Source of the DNA: Diplonema papillatum
Lineage: Eukaryota > Euglenozoa > Diplonemea > Diplonemida > Diplonemidae
Reading direction: 5' to 3'
DNA: 64,000 bases
NCBI GenBank assembly: GCA_030068145.1
Contig: JAPJBO010000861.1
Location: 1-64,000 of the forward strand
The notes under the pieces are model-generated. The model did not search any database, was not told the DNA's origin, and worked only from the letters and a program-made list of their open reading frames with translations. Shown here one piece after another: positions 31,601 through 40,207 of this stretch (the stretch's first letter is position 1; each line of letters opens with the position of its first letter). The position numbers were made by a program, and so were the translations under genes.

Positions 31601-33402
31601 GCACTCTTTCTGTTAAATTCCCTCGCCAGGAAAGGGCACTCCAGTGAAACTAATTAGCCTGGTAGTGAGTGGTAGTGAGTGAATATGATCGATAGGCCAA
31701 TCTTCTCCAAACATGCTGCAAGCGTTGTCTTTCGTGTTTACAATGCAATGTTGCTACGAAGAAGAACAGATTGACCTGTTCGAAGAAGAAGAATAGATTG
31801 ACCTGTTCAAGCTTGGTCATCGCCCTGGTTGTGTCAGCCACTTGTGTGATTATTTGCTTCGCCTTTTCGCCTGTTCTTCCGGCCTCACTACTGCACCTTG
31901 CACGTGCGTGATTTTTGCTTTATGGACTTGTGTCCAGAAAAGTCGTAAAATCTTTGATGCTTCAAGTGTGACTATGCGCGCCGACTTGCGTTCACTATAG
32001 GAATTCTTCTGAATTGGTTTGTATTCTGTTGTCGCAGTGATTCTGCTGCGGAGCGACACTTTTGAAGGCATCAAAGCATCAAAGCCGCGATGTTCCTTCC
32101 GGAAAGAAATGCCCAGGGTAGCTCCATGCTGGGACTGTCAGCATAGTCGACGCAAGCGAGTACGACGTCATCATCCTGTCGTGCGTGCGGTGCAACGGCG
32201 GAGCGACCATCCATTGCTAGGATGACATCAGGCTTGCACTCCAAAAGGTCGAAAGACAACAGGCTGTGTAGCTCGAAACACGCTAGAAAGGAAAACACAA
32301 CCCCCGCAGGTCAACCTTCTCAAGGAGGAGCTGAAGAGACGAAGGCTCCATGCTGGGACTGTCAGCATAGTCGACGCAAGCGAGTACGACGTCATCATCC
32401 TGTCGTGCGTGCGGTGCAACGGCGGAGCGACCATCCATTGCTAGGATGACATCAGGCTTGCACTCCAAAAGGTCGAAAGACAACAGGCTGTGTAGCTCGA
32501 AACACGCTAGAAAGGAAAACACAACCCCCGCAGGTCAACCTTCTCAAGGAGGAGCTGAAGAGACGAAGGCTCCATGCTGGGACTGTCAGCATAGTCGACG
32601 CAAGCGAGTACGACGTCATCATCCTGTCGTGCGTGCGGTGCAACGGCGGAGCGACCATCCATTGCTAGGATGACATCAGGCTTGCACTCCAAAAGGTCGA
32701 AAGACAACAGGCTGTATAGCTCGAAACACGCTAGAAAGGAAAACACAACCCCCGCAGGTCAACCTTCTCAAGGAGGAGCTGAAGAGACGAAGGCTCCATG
32801 CTGTGACTGTCAGCACAGTCGACGCGTTCCAGGGAAGCGAGTACGACGTCATCATCCTGTCGTGCGTGCGGAGCAACGGCGGAGCTCACGTCGGCTTCCT
32901 CGCCGACGCGCGTAGGATCAACGTCGCGCTGACGCGTGCGAAGCGGCGCCTCCTCGTGGTGGGCGCGCTCGAAACCCTCGCCGGGGCAATCGGACCCGTC
33001 GATAAGCCTGTACGGCACATCCGGAACCTCATGGCCGATGCAGAGGAACGGGGACTGTGCCATTGCGGCGAGACGCTGGCGGACGGCCAGGAGGTTGTGA
33101 AACGGGTGGTCAAAAAGTGCATGGACAGAGTCAAGATCATGCGGCGGACGCCCAAGGCGAACGAGGAGGCTGTGCCGGCGGGAGAAGAAAAGCACGATTC
33201 CGGCCGCCAAGCAGGGGAAACACACGATTCTGGCTGCGAGCTGCCGTCCGGGCCCCATCGCCGACCGACACGCGACCCCGAAGCCGACCGCAGCGTCTCG
33301 AGAATCGAACCCCCGCGTCGCACCAACCTGCCCCGACGTACACCTAGCCGTGCCTTGTCTTCTGTCTTCGGCAACTCTCAACCGGTTGCGTCCCGCCCCT
33401 AA
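22158..33402 (+). CDS. UPF1/SEN1-like superfamily 1 helicase, spliced model of four exons
   Basis: Model: 22158-22697, 26092-26617, 28953-31024 and 32758-33402, giving 1260 residues. All introns are GT-AG and phases agree at each join (0, 1, 0). Residues 368-376 (MDGLDASQQ) are the Q-motif region. GPPGTGKT at 394-401 is Walker A, DEAAQ at 610-614 is motif II, VGDIKQL at 634-640 is motif III and QYRMHP at 675-680 is motif IV. TVDAFQG at 1066-1072 is motif V and RRINVALTRAKRR near 1098 is motif VI. These identify the UPF1/SEN1/IGHMBP2 group, ATP-driven 5'-3' unwinding enzymes mostly acting on RNA. Residues about 717-960 are a lineage-specific insert with diverged repeats (QLMQQYSSEHLAPADSV). 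Exons 1-2 fill the place of the N-terminal region these helicases normally have. Which subfamily, and whether the model is exact, are inference; the core is certain. Confidence 0.8.
23574..23800 (-). repeat. SINE-like element: tRNA-like head plus ATATAAGGG tail
   Basis: Minus strand: GGATGGTCGAGCCAACCAC resembles an A box and GGGGGTTCAAGCCCC a B box, spaced as in a long-arm (Leu/Ser type) tRNA. Then comes a tail of TGGGATATAAGGGCACAAAT words, one pair forming the palindrome TTATATCCCAAACTGGGATA. Acceptor-stem pairing is imperfect, so I do not call a functional tRNA. Confidence 0.45.
24833..25215 (+). repeat. Minisatellite of GGTCCAAATTTTGGG units
   Basis: About 25 degenerate units of 13-18 bp alternating GGTCCAAATTTT and GGTCGAAATTTT. 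All frames stay open across it because the unit lacks stops, so the frames are artefacts. Confidence 0.9.
25218..25445 (+). repeat. SINE-like element: tRNA-like head plus ATATAAGGG tail
   Basis: Head with GTGGCCGAGTCAAAGC (A-box-like) and GGCCGGTTCGGTTCCC (B-box-like), followed by the same tail as the 23.6-kb element, including TTATATCCCAGACTGGGATA. The two heads differ in sequence while the tails match closely. Confidence 0.45.
25681..25790. repeat. Cluster of iterated self-complementary words (AACAAGTGA / TCACTTGTT)
   Basis: About ten ACAAGTG or CACTTGT words in alternating orientation in 110 bp, including the palindrome AACAAGTGATCACTTGTT. Confidence 0.85.
25893..26035 (+). repeat. Dispersed repeat C, copy 3
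   Basis: GCGGGTTGCCCTTCGATGTA, GACGTAGGCAGCGTGTTTCG, then GGCACGCACAAACAAA. Ends about 55 bp before helicase exon 2. Confidence 0.85.
26092..26617 (+). CDS. Helicase exon 2
   Basis: Internal exon of 526 bp encoding VRTEAKGVRR through EGLGRII-like text, with strand-rich segments (THVFEVCLPEVTYHPANLL, TRVHVEFNRPYDEALVNAN). Acceptor AACGCAG|GTGCGC; donor ATTATTG|GTATGG. It enters in phase 0 and leaves in phase 1, matching exons 1 and 3. GC-rich third positions set it off from the flanks. Its place between the N-terminal exon and the ATPase exon suits the beta-rich accessory domain of SEN1/UPF1-like proteins; that assignment is inference. Confidence 0.65.
26682..27010 (+). mobile_element. TIR-3 element, one end (partial)
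   Basis: TA (26680-26681) then CTGGGGGGAGGTCGAATACA, GGAGGTACC and GGCATTTTGGAAATCTGG. It is the reverse of the right part of the complete element at 62638-63488, down to the shared GATGAGCTCCGATGAAGAGA and GAAAACGACC-like interior. The far end is not found. Confidence 0.65.
27076..27269 (+). repeat. Dispersed repeat A, copy 5 (internally shortened)
   Basis: Head TATAAGCACCTGCTTTGTAG and right end CAGTCCCTCGAGTATTTT are present; about 25 bp are missing around AAAAAAGACCC. Confidence 0.9.
27649..27867 (-). other. Possible minus-strand C-terminal coding fragment
   Basis: A minus-strand frame of 72 codons. Its last 55 residues (AKNVTPKKQGRAVVPKVAWR, later NAVSSAGSDSDSNGYETEAT) use GC-rich codons and end at a stop. 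It could be the last exon of a minus-strand gene or a remnant. No family recognised. Confidence 0.25.
28145..28361 (+). repeat. Dispersed repeat A, copy 6
   Basis: AAAAGCACCTGCTTTGTAGG to CAGCCCCTCGAGTATTTT; internal text GCTGCCAGCTGCAAAAGATC. Confidence 0.9.
28553..28858 (+). pseudogene. Partial duplicate of helicase exon 3 start with its acceptor
   Basis: Matches about 28868-29190, including GGGGCGACCG.ATACTCCCC, the acceptor TACACTCTAAAAAACAG, ATCAAAATGGACGGC and the codons around the nucleotide-binding loop. It has lost about 11 bp in the P-loop (the GCCCGCCGGGG part), which shifts the frame and removes Walker A. It then stops near the VHVGL-matching codons. A decoy or pseudo-exon. Confidence 0.9.
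28953..31024 (+). CDS. Helicase exon 3 (ATPase core motifs and insert)
   Basis: 2072 bp carrying Walker A to motif IV and the long insert, ending GVISFYMDQ at CAG|GTCTGG. If exons 1-2 were not used, an ATG at 28988 in ATCAAAATGGAC could serve as start. The insert (about 30060-30800) holds four diverged units of roughly 36-40 residues built on L.QLMQQY..EHLAPADSVA, where other family members have only a short loop. Confidence 0.9.
31223..31443 (+). repeat. Dispersed repeat A, copy 7
   Basis: TGTACAAGCACATGCTTTGC to CAGCCCCTCGAGTATTTT. Confidence 0.9.
31640..31742 (-). repeat. Dispersed repeat P, copy 2
   Basis: Reverse copy: minus strand reads GTAAACACGAAAGACAACGC, TTTGGAGAAGATTGGCCTA and GGCTAATTAG. 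Confidence 0.7.
32116..32757 (+). repeat. 224-bp tandem array duplicating the helicase exon 4 acceptor
   Basis: Units repeat at exactly 224 bp. The acceptor CCCCCGCAG|GTCAAC recurs at 32310 and 32534 before the real one at 32758. Each decoy reads VNLLKEELKRRRLHAGTVSI, then VDA-SEYDVIILSCVRCNG, and hits a stop after about 47 codons. The decoys lack nine bases that encode FQG of motif V. If spliced, they would give a helicase truncated before motif VI. Confidence 0.9.
32758..33402 (+). CDS. Helicase exon 4 (motifs V and VI, C-terminus)
   Basis: 214 codons plus stop. VSTVDAFQGSEYDVIILSCV is motif V and RRINVALTRAKRRLLVVG is motif VI, followed by a polar tail rich in R, P and S (from about residue 1190). 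The frame continues directly from exon 3, and the join FYMDQ-VNLL is where this family places a helix between its second RecA-fold motifs. Confidence 0.9.
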   Translation, partial: VNLLKEELKRRRLHAVTVSTVDAFQGSEYDVIILSCVRSNGGAHVGFLADARRINVALTRAKRRLLVVGALETLAGAIGPVDKPVRHIRNLMADAEERGLCHCGETLADGQEVVKRVVKKCMDRVKIMRRTPKANEEAVPAGEEKHDSGRQAGETHDSGCELPSGPHRRPTRDPEADRSVSRIEPPRRTNLPRRTPSRALSSVFGNSQPVASRP

Positions 33403-33754
33403 TCCGTCTCCTCCTGATGGGAACGCGGTGTTTCCGTGGAGTACAGCACCACCAAGCATTTCTCTGCAGCTGGAAGAGAGGCATTCGGTAGACCCCCCTG
33501 GCTTGTTTGTTGTCGGCAAAACATTGTACTGGGCTGTCATTTAGACGTAGGTTTAAAGCCGTCAAACTTTAATTTGAGTCCTGTTGAGTACGTGTACCAC
33601 ATGATTAGCATGCACTCGCCAAGAAGCGGCTGCCAAAACCTGCCTTGAAAGCACATGGCCGAGGTGGGTGGCAGTTTGGCGACCATGATTGATGATCGAG
33701 ACGTACGCAAACTTAAATTTTAGGACAAAGTTCCTTATCCGGAGCCGAAGTTTT
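33403..33754. other. Helicase 3' flank, nothing recognised
   Basis: Presumed 3' UTR and spacer. No polyadenylation signal I would defend. Confidence 0.4.
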
Positions 33755-33944
33755 GGAATAAACCTTTGTATGGACTCACTAGTTTCTAAAGGGCCTTTGT
33801 ATGGACAGCAGAGTTTTGCAAAATACCCTTGTATGGACACAAGGTTTGCAAAATACCCTTGTATGCGACTGGACAGAAGATTCTGAATAAATACCCTTGT
33901 ATGGACACACACATTCTCAAAAGGGACCTTGTATGGACAGACTT
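33755..33944 (+). repeat. CCTTGTATGGACA minisatellite, array 1
   Basis: Five or more units of about 30 bp, TACCCTTGTATGGACACAAG-like, broken by repeat B at 33945. Confidence 0.85.
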
Positions 33945-34152
33945 TTTTACATAAGCGCCAGCTTGAAAGGAAATGCTCGACGATGCTGCCCGACAAAGAA
34001 CAGAAGGGATCCCAAGTGCTGTAACTACCGAACCACGTGTTGAACGGACGTGAGGTCATGCGGGTATACCCCTACACGACAAATCACACAAACACAACAG
34101 GTCAAAGTCCTGAGTGAGAAAACAACACACGGTGGTGTAAGCGAAGAACAAA
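33945..34152 (+). repeat. Dispersed repeat B, copy 3, inside the minisatellite
   Basis: Complete copy, ACATAAGCGCCAGCTTGAAA to GGTGTAAGCGAAGAACAAA. The minisatellite continues on both sides, so this copy inserted into the array. Confidence 0.9.
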
Positions 34153-34560
34153 CGTTATATGGACGGCAGATGTTCAAAAATACCCTTGTATGGAGAACCT
34201 ACCCTTATATGGACGCCGTACTTTCGAAAAGTCCCTTGTATGGACGACATTCTTTTGGAAAGTCCCTTGTATGGACGGCATACTTTTGAAAAGTCCCTTG
34301 TGTGGACGGCATACTTTTGCAAAGACCCTTGTATGGACACCTGACTTTTGAAAAGTCCCTTGTGTGGACGGCATACTTTTGCAAAGACCCTTGTATGGAC
34401 ACCTGACTTTTGAGAAGTCCCTTGTATGGACGGCATACTTTTGAGAAGTCCCTTGTATGGACGGCATACTTTTGCAAAGACCCTTGTATGGACACCTGGC
34501 TTTTGAAAAGATCCTTGTATGGACGACGTATTTTCGAATACCCTGGTGCACTATTGTGTC
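34153..34560 (+). repeat. CCTTGTATGGACGGCATACT minisatellite, array 2
   Basis: About 13 units of 30-31 bp alternating GGACGGCATACTTTTG and GGACACCTGACTTTTG. It is followed by a 70-bp direct repeat (CTATTGTGT.TGGAAGCCTGC) at 34550-34655. Confidence 0.9.
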
Positions 34561-34740
34561 TGGAAGCCTGCTCTCCATTGCAAACTTGTGTGGACGACGT
34601 ACTTCGAATACCCCTGTGCACTATTGTGTTCGGAAGCCTGCTCTCCATTGCAAAAGTTTTGTGTGTGCGCCCCCCTCCCCTTTCCCTTAGCAAATCCAAA
34701 ATATTTGCAGTGTTAGGGTTATGGTAAAGTCATAGCAAAG

Positions 34741-34971
34741 ATGACCGAGGCGACAGTTTTTTTGATTCTGAAGGACCTCCCATTCGCCTCTGCGGATGAA
34801 AAGAGTGATGTTCTTAGCCTTGCGTTTCGCGAGGATTTGAATGATGGCGTTGAAGCCCTCAAGGGTGAGCCAGATGTATTGTTAGCTGCATTGCGTAAAC
34901 TCTTGAAGAGGAGCGAAAAGGTTGGCAAACCGGGTCTTTGGCGTCTGAGACGAACGTATGTCGCTCTTTGA
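34741..34971 (+). CDS. Small hypothetical protein
   Basis: 76 codons, ATG in AGCAAAGATGACC. It is non-repetitive, acidic to basic and helical (MTEATVFLILKDLPFAS, AFREDLNDGVEALKG, LLAALRKLLKRSEKVG). No family recognised. Its composition is unlike the repeats around it, and the minus strand frame over it is a shadow. It could be a complete small gene or the first exon of a longer one; a GT follows GAGGAGCGAAAAG at 34920. Confidence 0.35.
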   Translation: MTEATVFLILKDLPFASADEKSDVLSLAFREDLNDGVEALKGEPDVLLAALRKLLKRSEKVGKPGLWRLRRTYVAL

Positions 34972-35106
34972 TGCCTTTTCATACCCTTTCCACTCAGAAT
35001 GTGAAGGCTCCAATTTCACCGCAGCTTTACTAATGTGTACATGTGTGTGTGAACCCCAACATCAGATCATTCCACGGGTCGACGTGCAGCAAGCAGGTTT
35101 CACTAC

Positions 35107-35250
35107 ACCGTGCAAGGGACTTTTCCAAAATCAGGTGTCCATATAAGGGACCTGGAAAGTTTGTCCATACAAGGGGCTATAAAAAAATATCTCGTCCATA
35201 CAAGGGACTTTTTCAAAGTCAGGTGTCCATACAAGGGACTTTACCCTAAA
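35107..35250 (-). repeat. Reverse copies of the CTTGTATGGAC minisatellite
   Basis: Four or five units reading TCCATACAAGGGACTTTTCC-like on the plus strand, inverse to arrays 1 and 2. Confidence 0.85.
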
Positions 35251-35899
35251 TTTTATAGCCCCAAAACCTACGAAAGCGACAAGCGTTTTGCACCCGAAAA
35301 GTCCCCTTGGCAAAAATCCGTTTGAGCACTTTCTTTCAAGATCGAAAGGGGGTCGTAACGTAATGGGCAAAGCTGGCAAACGCAATTCCTACTTCCTCCT
35401 CCTTGCCGACGTTCTTCGCCTCGTTCGAATCACGTTTTTTGACTCTTCTTTTTTCGTTATCCCATCTTTTGGGGTAGCAGTCAGTTGTGAGACTGGCAGG
35501 TGAGCAGCGTCACCTCCCCTAGCGAGCTCTCGGATCGAGCTGCGTCTGATGCAGCTGGTGTATGGATCGCCTACATACACTCAGCTGCGCGTGCCTTCAT
35601 TGCGAAGGTTACTGCTGCGGCCTTCTGGGTGGCAGCTGTGTCTGGTCAAGTAGCGAGATCTGGGCCCTGTGATGGCTGAGTGCACCTAAGCAGGGCTGCA
35701 TCCTCGTGTTGTAGCCGTGTTGTGTATAAGGTTTTGTGAGGGCCTGGTCAACCACCTCATCACTATAGGGCACAAACCTTTCGTGACAGTGATATGTACA
35801 GTCGGGATTGCCGGGGGCGGGTCTCCATGAAGAAGAGAATTGTAAAGCAAGACCCGCCCCCTGCGCCTGCTGTCTCCGGCTGCTTCGGCAGACGACACA

Positions 35900-36325
<426 letters not shown>

Positions 36326-36470
36326 CCTACACGATAAGACACACAAACACAACATGGTCAAAAGTCCTGAGTGAGAAAACAACACACGGTGGTGTAAGCG
36401 AAGAACAAAACCAAGCACTTCCTCTTCTACTCGGAGTCAAAGCAACCACGTCGAGTATTCTTTCCCCCTA
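36326..36470 (+). repeat. Dispersed repeat B, copy 4 (3' part only)
   Basis: CCTACACGATAAGACACACA, then GTCCTGAGTGAGAAAACAAC and GGTGGTGTAAGCGAAGAACA, ending near ACTCGGAGTCAAAGCAACC. Confidence 0.9.
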
Positions 36471-36564
36471 AGTGAAGTGAAGTCTGTTGCCGGTGCCTGC
36501 TTGTGTTGAGTCTGCCAGTTGGCCGGGTGAGAAGCGCTGACGTCTATTTTCTACGCTAGTAACA

Positions 36565-36612
36565 ATGGTCACCCGGAAACTACAAAACCCAGTGAACATG
36601 CACTCTAATAAT
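36565..36612 (+). promoter_or_regulatory. Conserved GGTCAC-CGGAGAC phrase, site 3
   Basis: GGTCACCCGGAAACTACAAA, ACCCAGTGAAC, ATGCACTCTAATAA. No gene start is recognisable downstream. Confidence 0.35.
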
Positions 36613-37215
36613 TCAGAATTGGCAAGCGAACACAGGCACGTGCAGGCTTATGTAGTCGTCGTTCACTTATATGAAACAAGCGCACTTCCAAGTGGGTATG
36701 CAGAGATAGTCATCGCTTGCTGTTGAACAAGCGAACACTGACACGCCGACAGAACGCAGCTCGAAACCTGTCATCAGATGCGCCGTGTGGGCGGTTCTGG
36801 CTGTGACGAGCTACGAATCAGAATACAATCCACAGATCCAACATTTCACAACGAACAAGAAACAAGAAGCTAGCTGAGAAGGCCGAGTTGGGAAACGGCA
36901 TTTTTTTTCCGGCATTTCTTTCGGAGGTAGAGGGAGAGAGGGATTGCGTGTTTCCTCTGTTTCTTTGTGGCGCACTAGCGGAACGCACCTGCTTTTGGCA
37001 AATTTCATGTAGTACGCTGCCAACTACTGCTTTTTAGTACCTGCATTGTCAACTCTGGGCGGCGGAGTTTTGATCCTTGTTACTGCGTGCCGCCTTCAGC
37101 TTGGGCTACCCAGGGGGTGCTCGACGAAGATCCTCTCTTTTACTGCCAAAAGCCCTTTGCCTCGTACCGTAAACTTTTCAACACAACACGTTGAAAAGAA
37201 ACATCTCATATGAGT
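36613..37215. other. No supportable gene
   Basis: No gene or named repeat recognised. Confidence 0.5.
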
Positions 37216-37583
37216 CGATGCCAAAACCACCCCGCCCCCTTGGGCGGAAAAATCCCTGCATACTTCACCATTATCGGTCGAATGCACCTGGGGAGGGCTA
37301 GAGAACGCCGAAAACGTGTGTTTAGGCTGGGATCTTGCTCCGAGGAGCGACCCAGCATCAGATTGCATATGTGTCTACTATGGCGGTTTACGGCCAGCAG
37401 ACGGGGGGGGACCTTCCCTAAAAACTCATAGAATCGCATTTGGGACATCATAGAAGGCTCTCCAGAGGCTTCTGAGGGCGTATTTGAACGCAGAACCATA
37501 TGTGGCCTCAGCACCGGTCAGACCCCAGTGAACTATGCGGGGTTTCTTCCGCCCAAAAGGGGGGGGGGGAGGTTTTGGCATCG
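37216..37583. mobile_element. MITE-like inverted-repeat element (TIR-5)
   Basis: About 368 bp. The left arm CGATGCCAAAACCACCCCGC..TTGGGCGGAA..CCTGCATA is matched inversely by the right arm TATGCGGGG..TTCCGCCCAA..GAGGTTTTGGCATCG, about 45 bp per arm with small gaps. No target duplication is obvious. Too short to code for a transposase. Confidence 0.75.
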
Positions 37584-37837
37584 TACCATATATTCTCACC
37601 CCACATGGGGCCTTCCGAAGTCGCCGCTTGTCTCTCCTTTCAACAGCTTGCTTGCTGGCTAATCTTTGTGGCAATCGCCCGGGCGGCGATGTTCACCTCA
37701 GACATGCGATCGTTTGCACACTACCACGGTGTGATCCACAGTAGAAAACTTGGCTTCCCGTGGGTTTACTAAGGATTTCCCATGTGCACCCCAAATAGGG
37801 TTAAAATGGCGAATTCTGGCGATTTCTAAGTGCAAAT

Positions 37838-37990
37838 CTTGCGGGTTGCCCTTCAATGCGTTGTTGCAGGCTAAAAAGACGTAGGCAGCGTGTTTTGGTG
37901 GTTGATCAGAGTTCCTTACCTGAATATGCACAGGGTAAATACAAGTGGGAAAACGATCACCCGGCACGCACAACAAAACGAAGCGCCTTT
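37838..37990 (+). repeat. Dispersed repeat C, copy 4
   Basis: CTTGCGGGTTGCCCTTCAAT, GACGTAGGCAGCGTGTTTTG and ACGAAGCGCCTTTCAAG. Confidence 0.85.
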
Positions 37991-38414
37991 CAAGCCCGGA
38001 AGGAGATGCGTCCTCAGGTAGTAGGCATTTGCTGGTTTCACTGGTCTCGGTGTGCTGACTGCACACTCTTGCAGACCTGGCAGTGCAGGACACAAGTCCC
38101 TGTGGACATGCCTTACACACCAGCTGCTCCAGCGTCATTTGGGGATTATATCCCGCATCGGTGGTCAGCCAACGTAAGAAGATCGCACACGCGAAGTACA
38201 GAAAAGCAAGGTCAATACAACTGACAGTGCTCACTGCAACCGCGTTTACTCTCCCCTGCAATACCCTACCCCGGGCCTCCTAACAGCCAACCGGATACTC
38301 CGGCTTCTTCAAGCTCGAAGCGGAGGGATGCGCCATGGCAGGCGGTGGCCATCAACGCTCACGGGAGTTCGAGCAAGAGACGGTTTCACAGTATCCGAAC
38401 GAATCTGTGCGGGA

Positions 38415-39225
38415 GGAGGTGCCGGGCGTCTGGAATCAGGCCCGTTCACGTTGGCCCGCTGGCCGTCATGCGTCTGGAATCAGGCATGATAATGGTCAGC
38501 AGTACCGAGCGTCTGGAATCAGGCATGGTAATGGTCAGCAGTACCGAGCGTCTGGAATCAGGCATGATAATGGTCAGCAGTACCGAGCGTCTGGAATCAG
38601 GGTCAACGCTCCGAAAGCCATGTGCTGGAATTAGGCATGTGCGGGAGGAGGTGCCGGGCGTCTGGAATCAGGCCCGTGCACGTTGGCCTGCTGGTCGTCA
38701 TGCGTCTGGAATCAGGCATGATAATGGTCAGCAGTACCGAGCGTCTGGAATCAGGCTCGAGTACGGGTCAACGCTCCGAACGCCATGTGCTGGAATCAGG
38801 CATGTGCGGGAGGAGGTGCCGGGCGTCTGGAATCAGGCCCGTGCACGTTGGCCCGCTGGCCGTCATGCGTCTGGAATCAGACATGATAATGGTCAGCAGT
38901 AGCGTCTGGAATCAGGGTCAACGCTCCGAACGCCATGTGCTGAAATCAGGCATGTGGCCAGCGGGCCAACGTGCACGGGCCTGATTCCAGACGCCCGGCA
39001 CCTCCTCCCGCAGTCATGCGTCTGGAATCAGGCCCGCGCACGTTGGCCTGCTGGCCGTCACGCGTCTGGACTCAGGCATGATAATGGTCAGCAGTACCGA
39101 GCGTCTGGAATCAGGCTCGAGTACGGGTCAACGCTCCGAACGTCATATGCTGGAATCAGGCATGTGCGGAAGGAGGTGCCGGGCGTCTGGAATCAGGCAT
39201 GATACTGGTCAGCAGTACCGAGCGT
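38415..39225 (+). repeat. GTCTGGAATCAGG minisatellite, large array
   Basis: More than 15 units of about 41 bp (GCGTCTGGAATCAGGCATGA, then TAATGGTCAGCAGTACCGA) in longer blocks of about 180 bp with GTGCGGGAGGAGGTGCCGGG. A block at about 38955-39010 is inverted relative to the rest. Confidence 0.9.
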
Positions 39226-39884
39226 CCCATTTTGGTAGGTTGCAGTACTGGTACGTACTGCGCCGCGAGGTTCGTAAACCCTTTCACACCCACAGGACCC
39301 GCAAAGGACCGCAGAGGATACCACACACCCACCCACACACGCACTCCCCCACACAAAAAAAAAAAGGAGAAAATACCGCAGAGCCCCCGCCTTTCCTTAT
39401 CTTCTATCGAACTTGTAGGAACCGGAAGACACACAGCAGCTCTCCTCGCACACTCCTTCAAGAAGCAATATATTCGCGAGCACAAACACATACATACACA
39501 CGCGCACCCACACCTGACGGGAGAAAAAACTATCCACTTCTTCACGGGCCGTAACGACAAGACACCCTGCTAAGAAGGGAACCCGGGTCACGCGTCGGTT
39601 AGCAAACACGACACCGAAAACACAAAGCAAATAGCATCTCCGCCGCCACCACCACGACCACAGAACTTCAAAAGAAGCAGGAAAGGAGAAGTCTTAGCTC
39701 CAAAGCCCACTCTCTTGCTCCATAAGAAAGACAAGCACAGCGACGAGCAGGAAGTCAGAAAAAGCAAACTAAACCCCCGGAATTTCAAGCGAACTTTGAC
39801 TCTAAAAAGCAGCCAGCCGCGGGTAGCAGCAGGTAGCAGCTCTGCAGGGACACCGGCGCGCGCCGACTACACAACCAGGTAGCG
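39226..39884 (+). other. 5' flank of the second cyclin
   Basis: CA-rich tract (39320-39360), A run and general 5' flank. The 3' half of the conserved phrase lies at 39770-39810. Confidence 0.4.
39770..39810 (+). promoter_or_regulatory. Conserved phrase, 3' half, upstream of cyclin
   Basis: AAACCCCCGGAATTTCAAGC followed by GAACTTTGACTCTAAAAAGC, 75-115 bp before the cyclin ATG. This is the only site sitting just upstream of a recognised gene. ACTCTAAAAAGCAG could instead be a branch point and acceptor of a 5' UTR intron. Confidence 0.45.
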
Positions 39885-40207
39885 ATGACCGTGCCCAGCA
39901 AGCGCTCTTTTGAGGAGGTGAAGGACCTGCCGTCCTTCGCGGCCGAGCTGCCGGCGATCTGCCGGAACGTGACCGAAGCCTGCCGGCGCGGCGACGGGAA
40001 GATGGGCTACAGCAGCTTCGAGAACAACGAGAGCAACCCGTCGGGCGTGTTCGACGGCCGGCGCGTCACGGTCAGCATCGAGGACTACCTCGTCCGCTTG
40101 GCGAAGTACGGGGCGTGCTCGCGGGAAGTGTTCGTCATCGCCTACGTCTACCTGCGGCGGTTCTTCGCCGCGACGCGGTTCCCACTGACGTCCTTCAACG
40201 TCCACAG
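39885..40207 (+). CDS. Cyclin 2, exon 1
   Basis: 323 bp from ATG to the donor. Without splicing, translation would end one codon past the exon (CACAGGTAA), giving half a cyclin box. Confidence 0.88.

Larger units (their letters stand above)
31025..32757 (+). other. Helicase intron 3 (1733 bp) with decoy exon copies
   Basis: Holds repeat A copy 7, a reverse repeat P, one diverged decoy of the exon 4 edge (about 31522-31592, acceptor AG lost) and the 224-bp decoy array. The donor GTCTGG is weak, but CAG|GT on both sides gives the conserved FYMDQ-VNLLKEEL join. Confidence 0.65.

Noticed and set aside
28943-33540. Minus-strand frames opposite the helicase exons (up to 269 codons)
   Set aside because: Antisense shadows of the biased helicase codons; no motif.
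34153-34560. CRISPR-like regular array of repeats and spacers
   Set aside because: The whole 30-31 bp unit repeats with drift, there are no unique spacers, no cas genes, and the DNA is eukaryotic. The arrays at 38.4, 48.4 and 49.1 kb were rejected on the same grounds.
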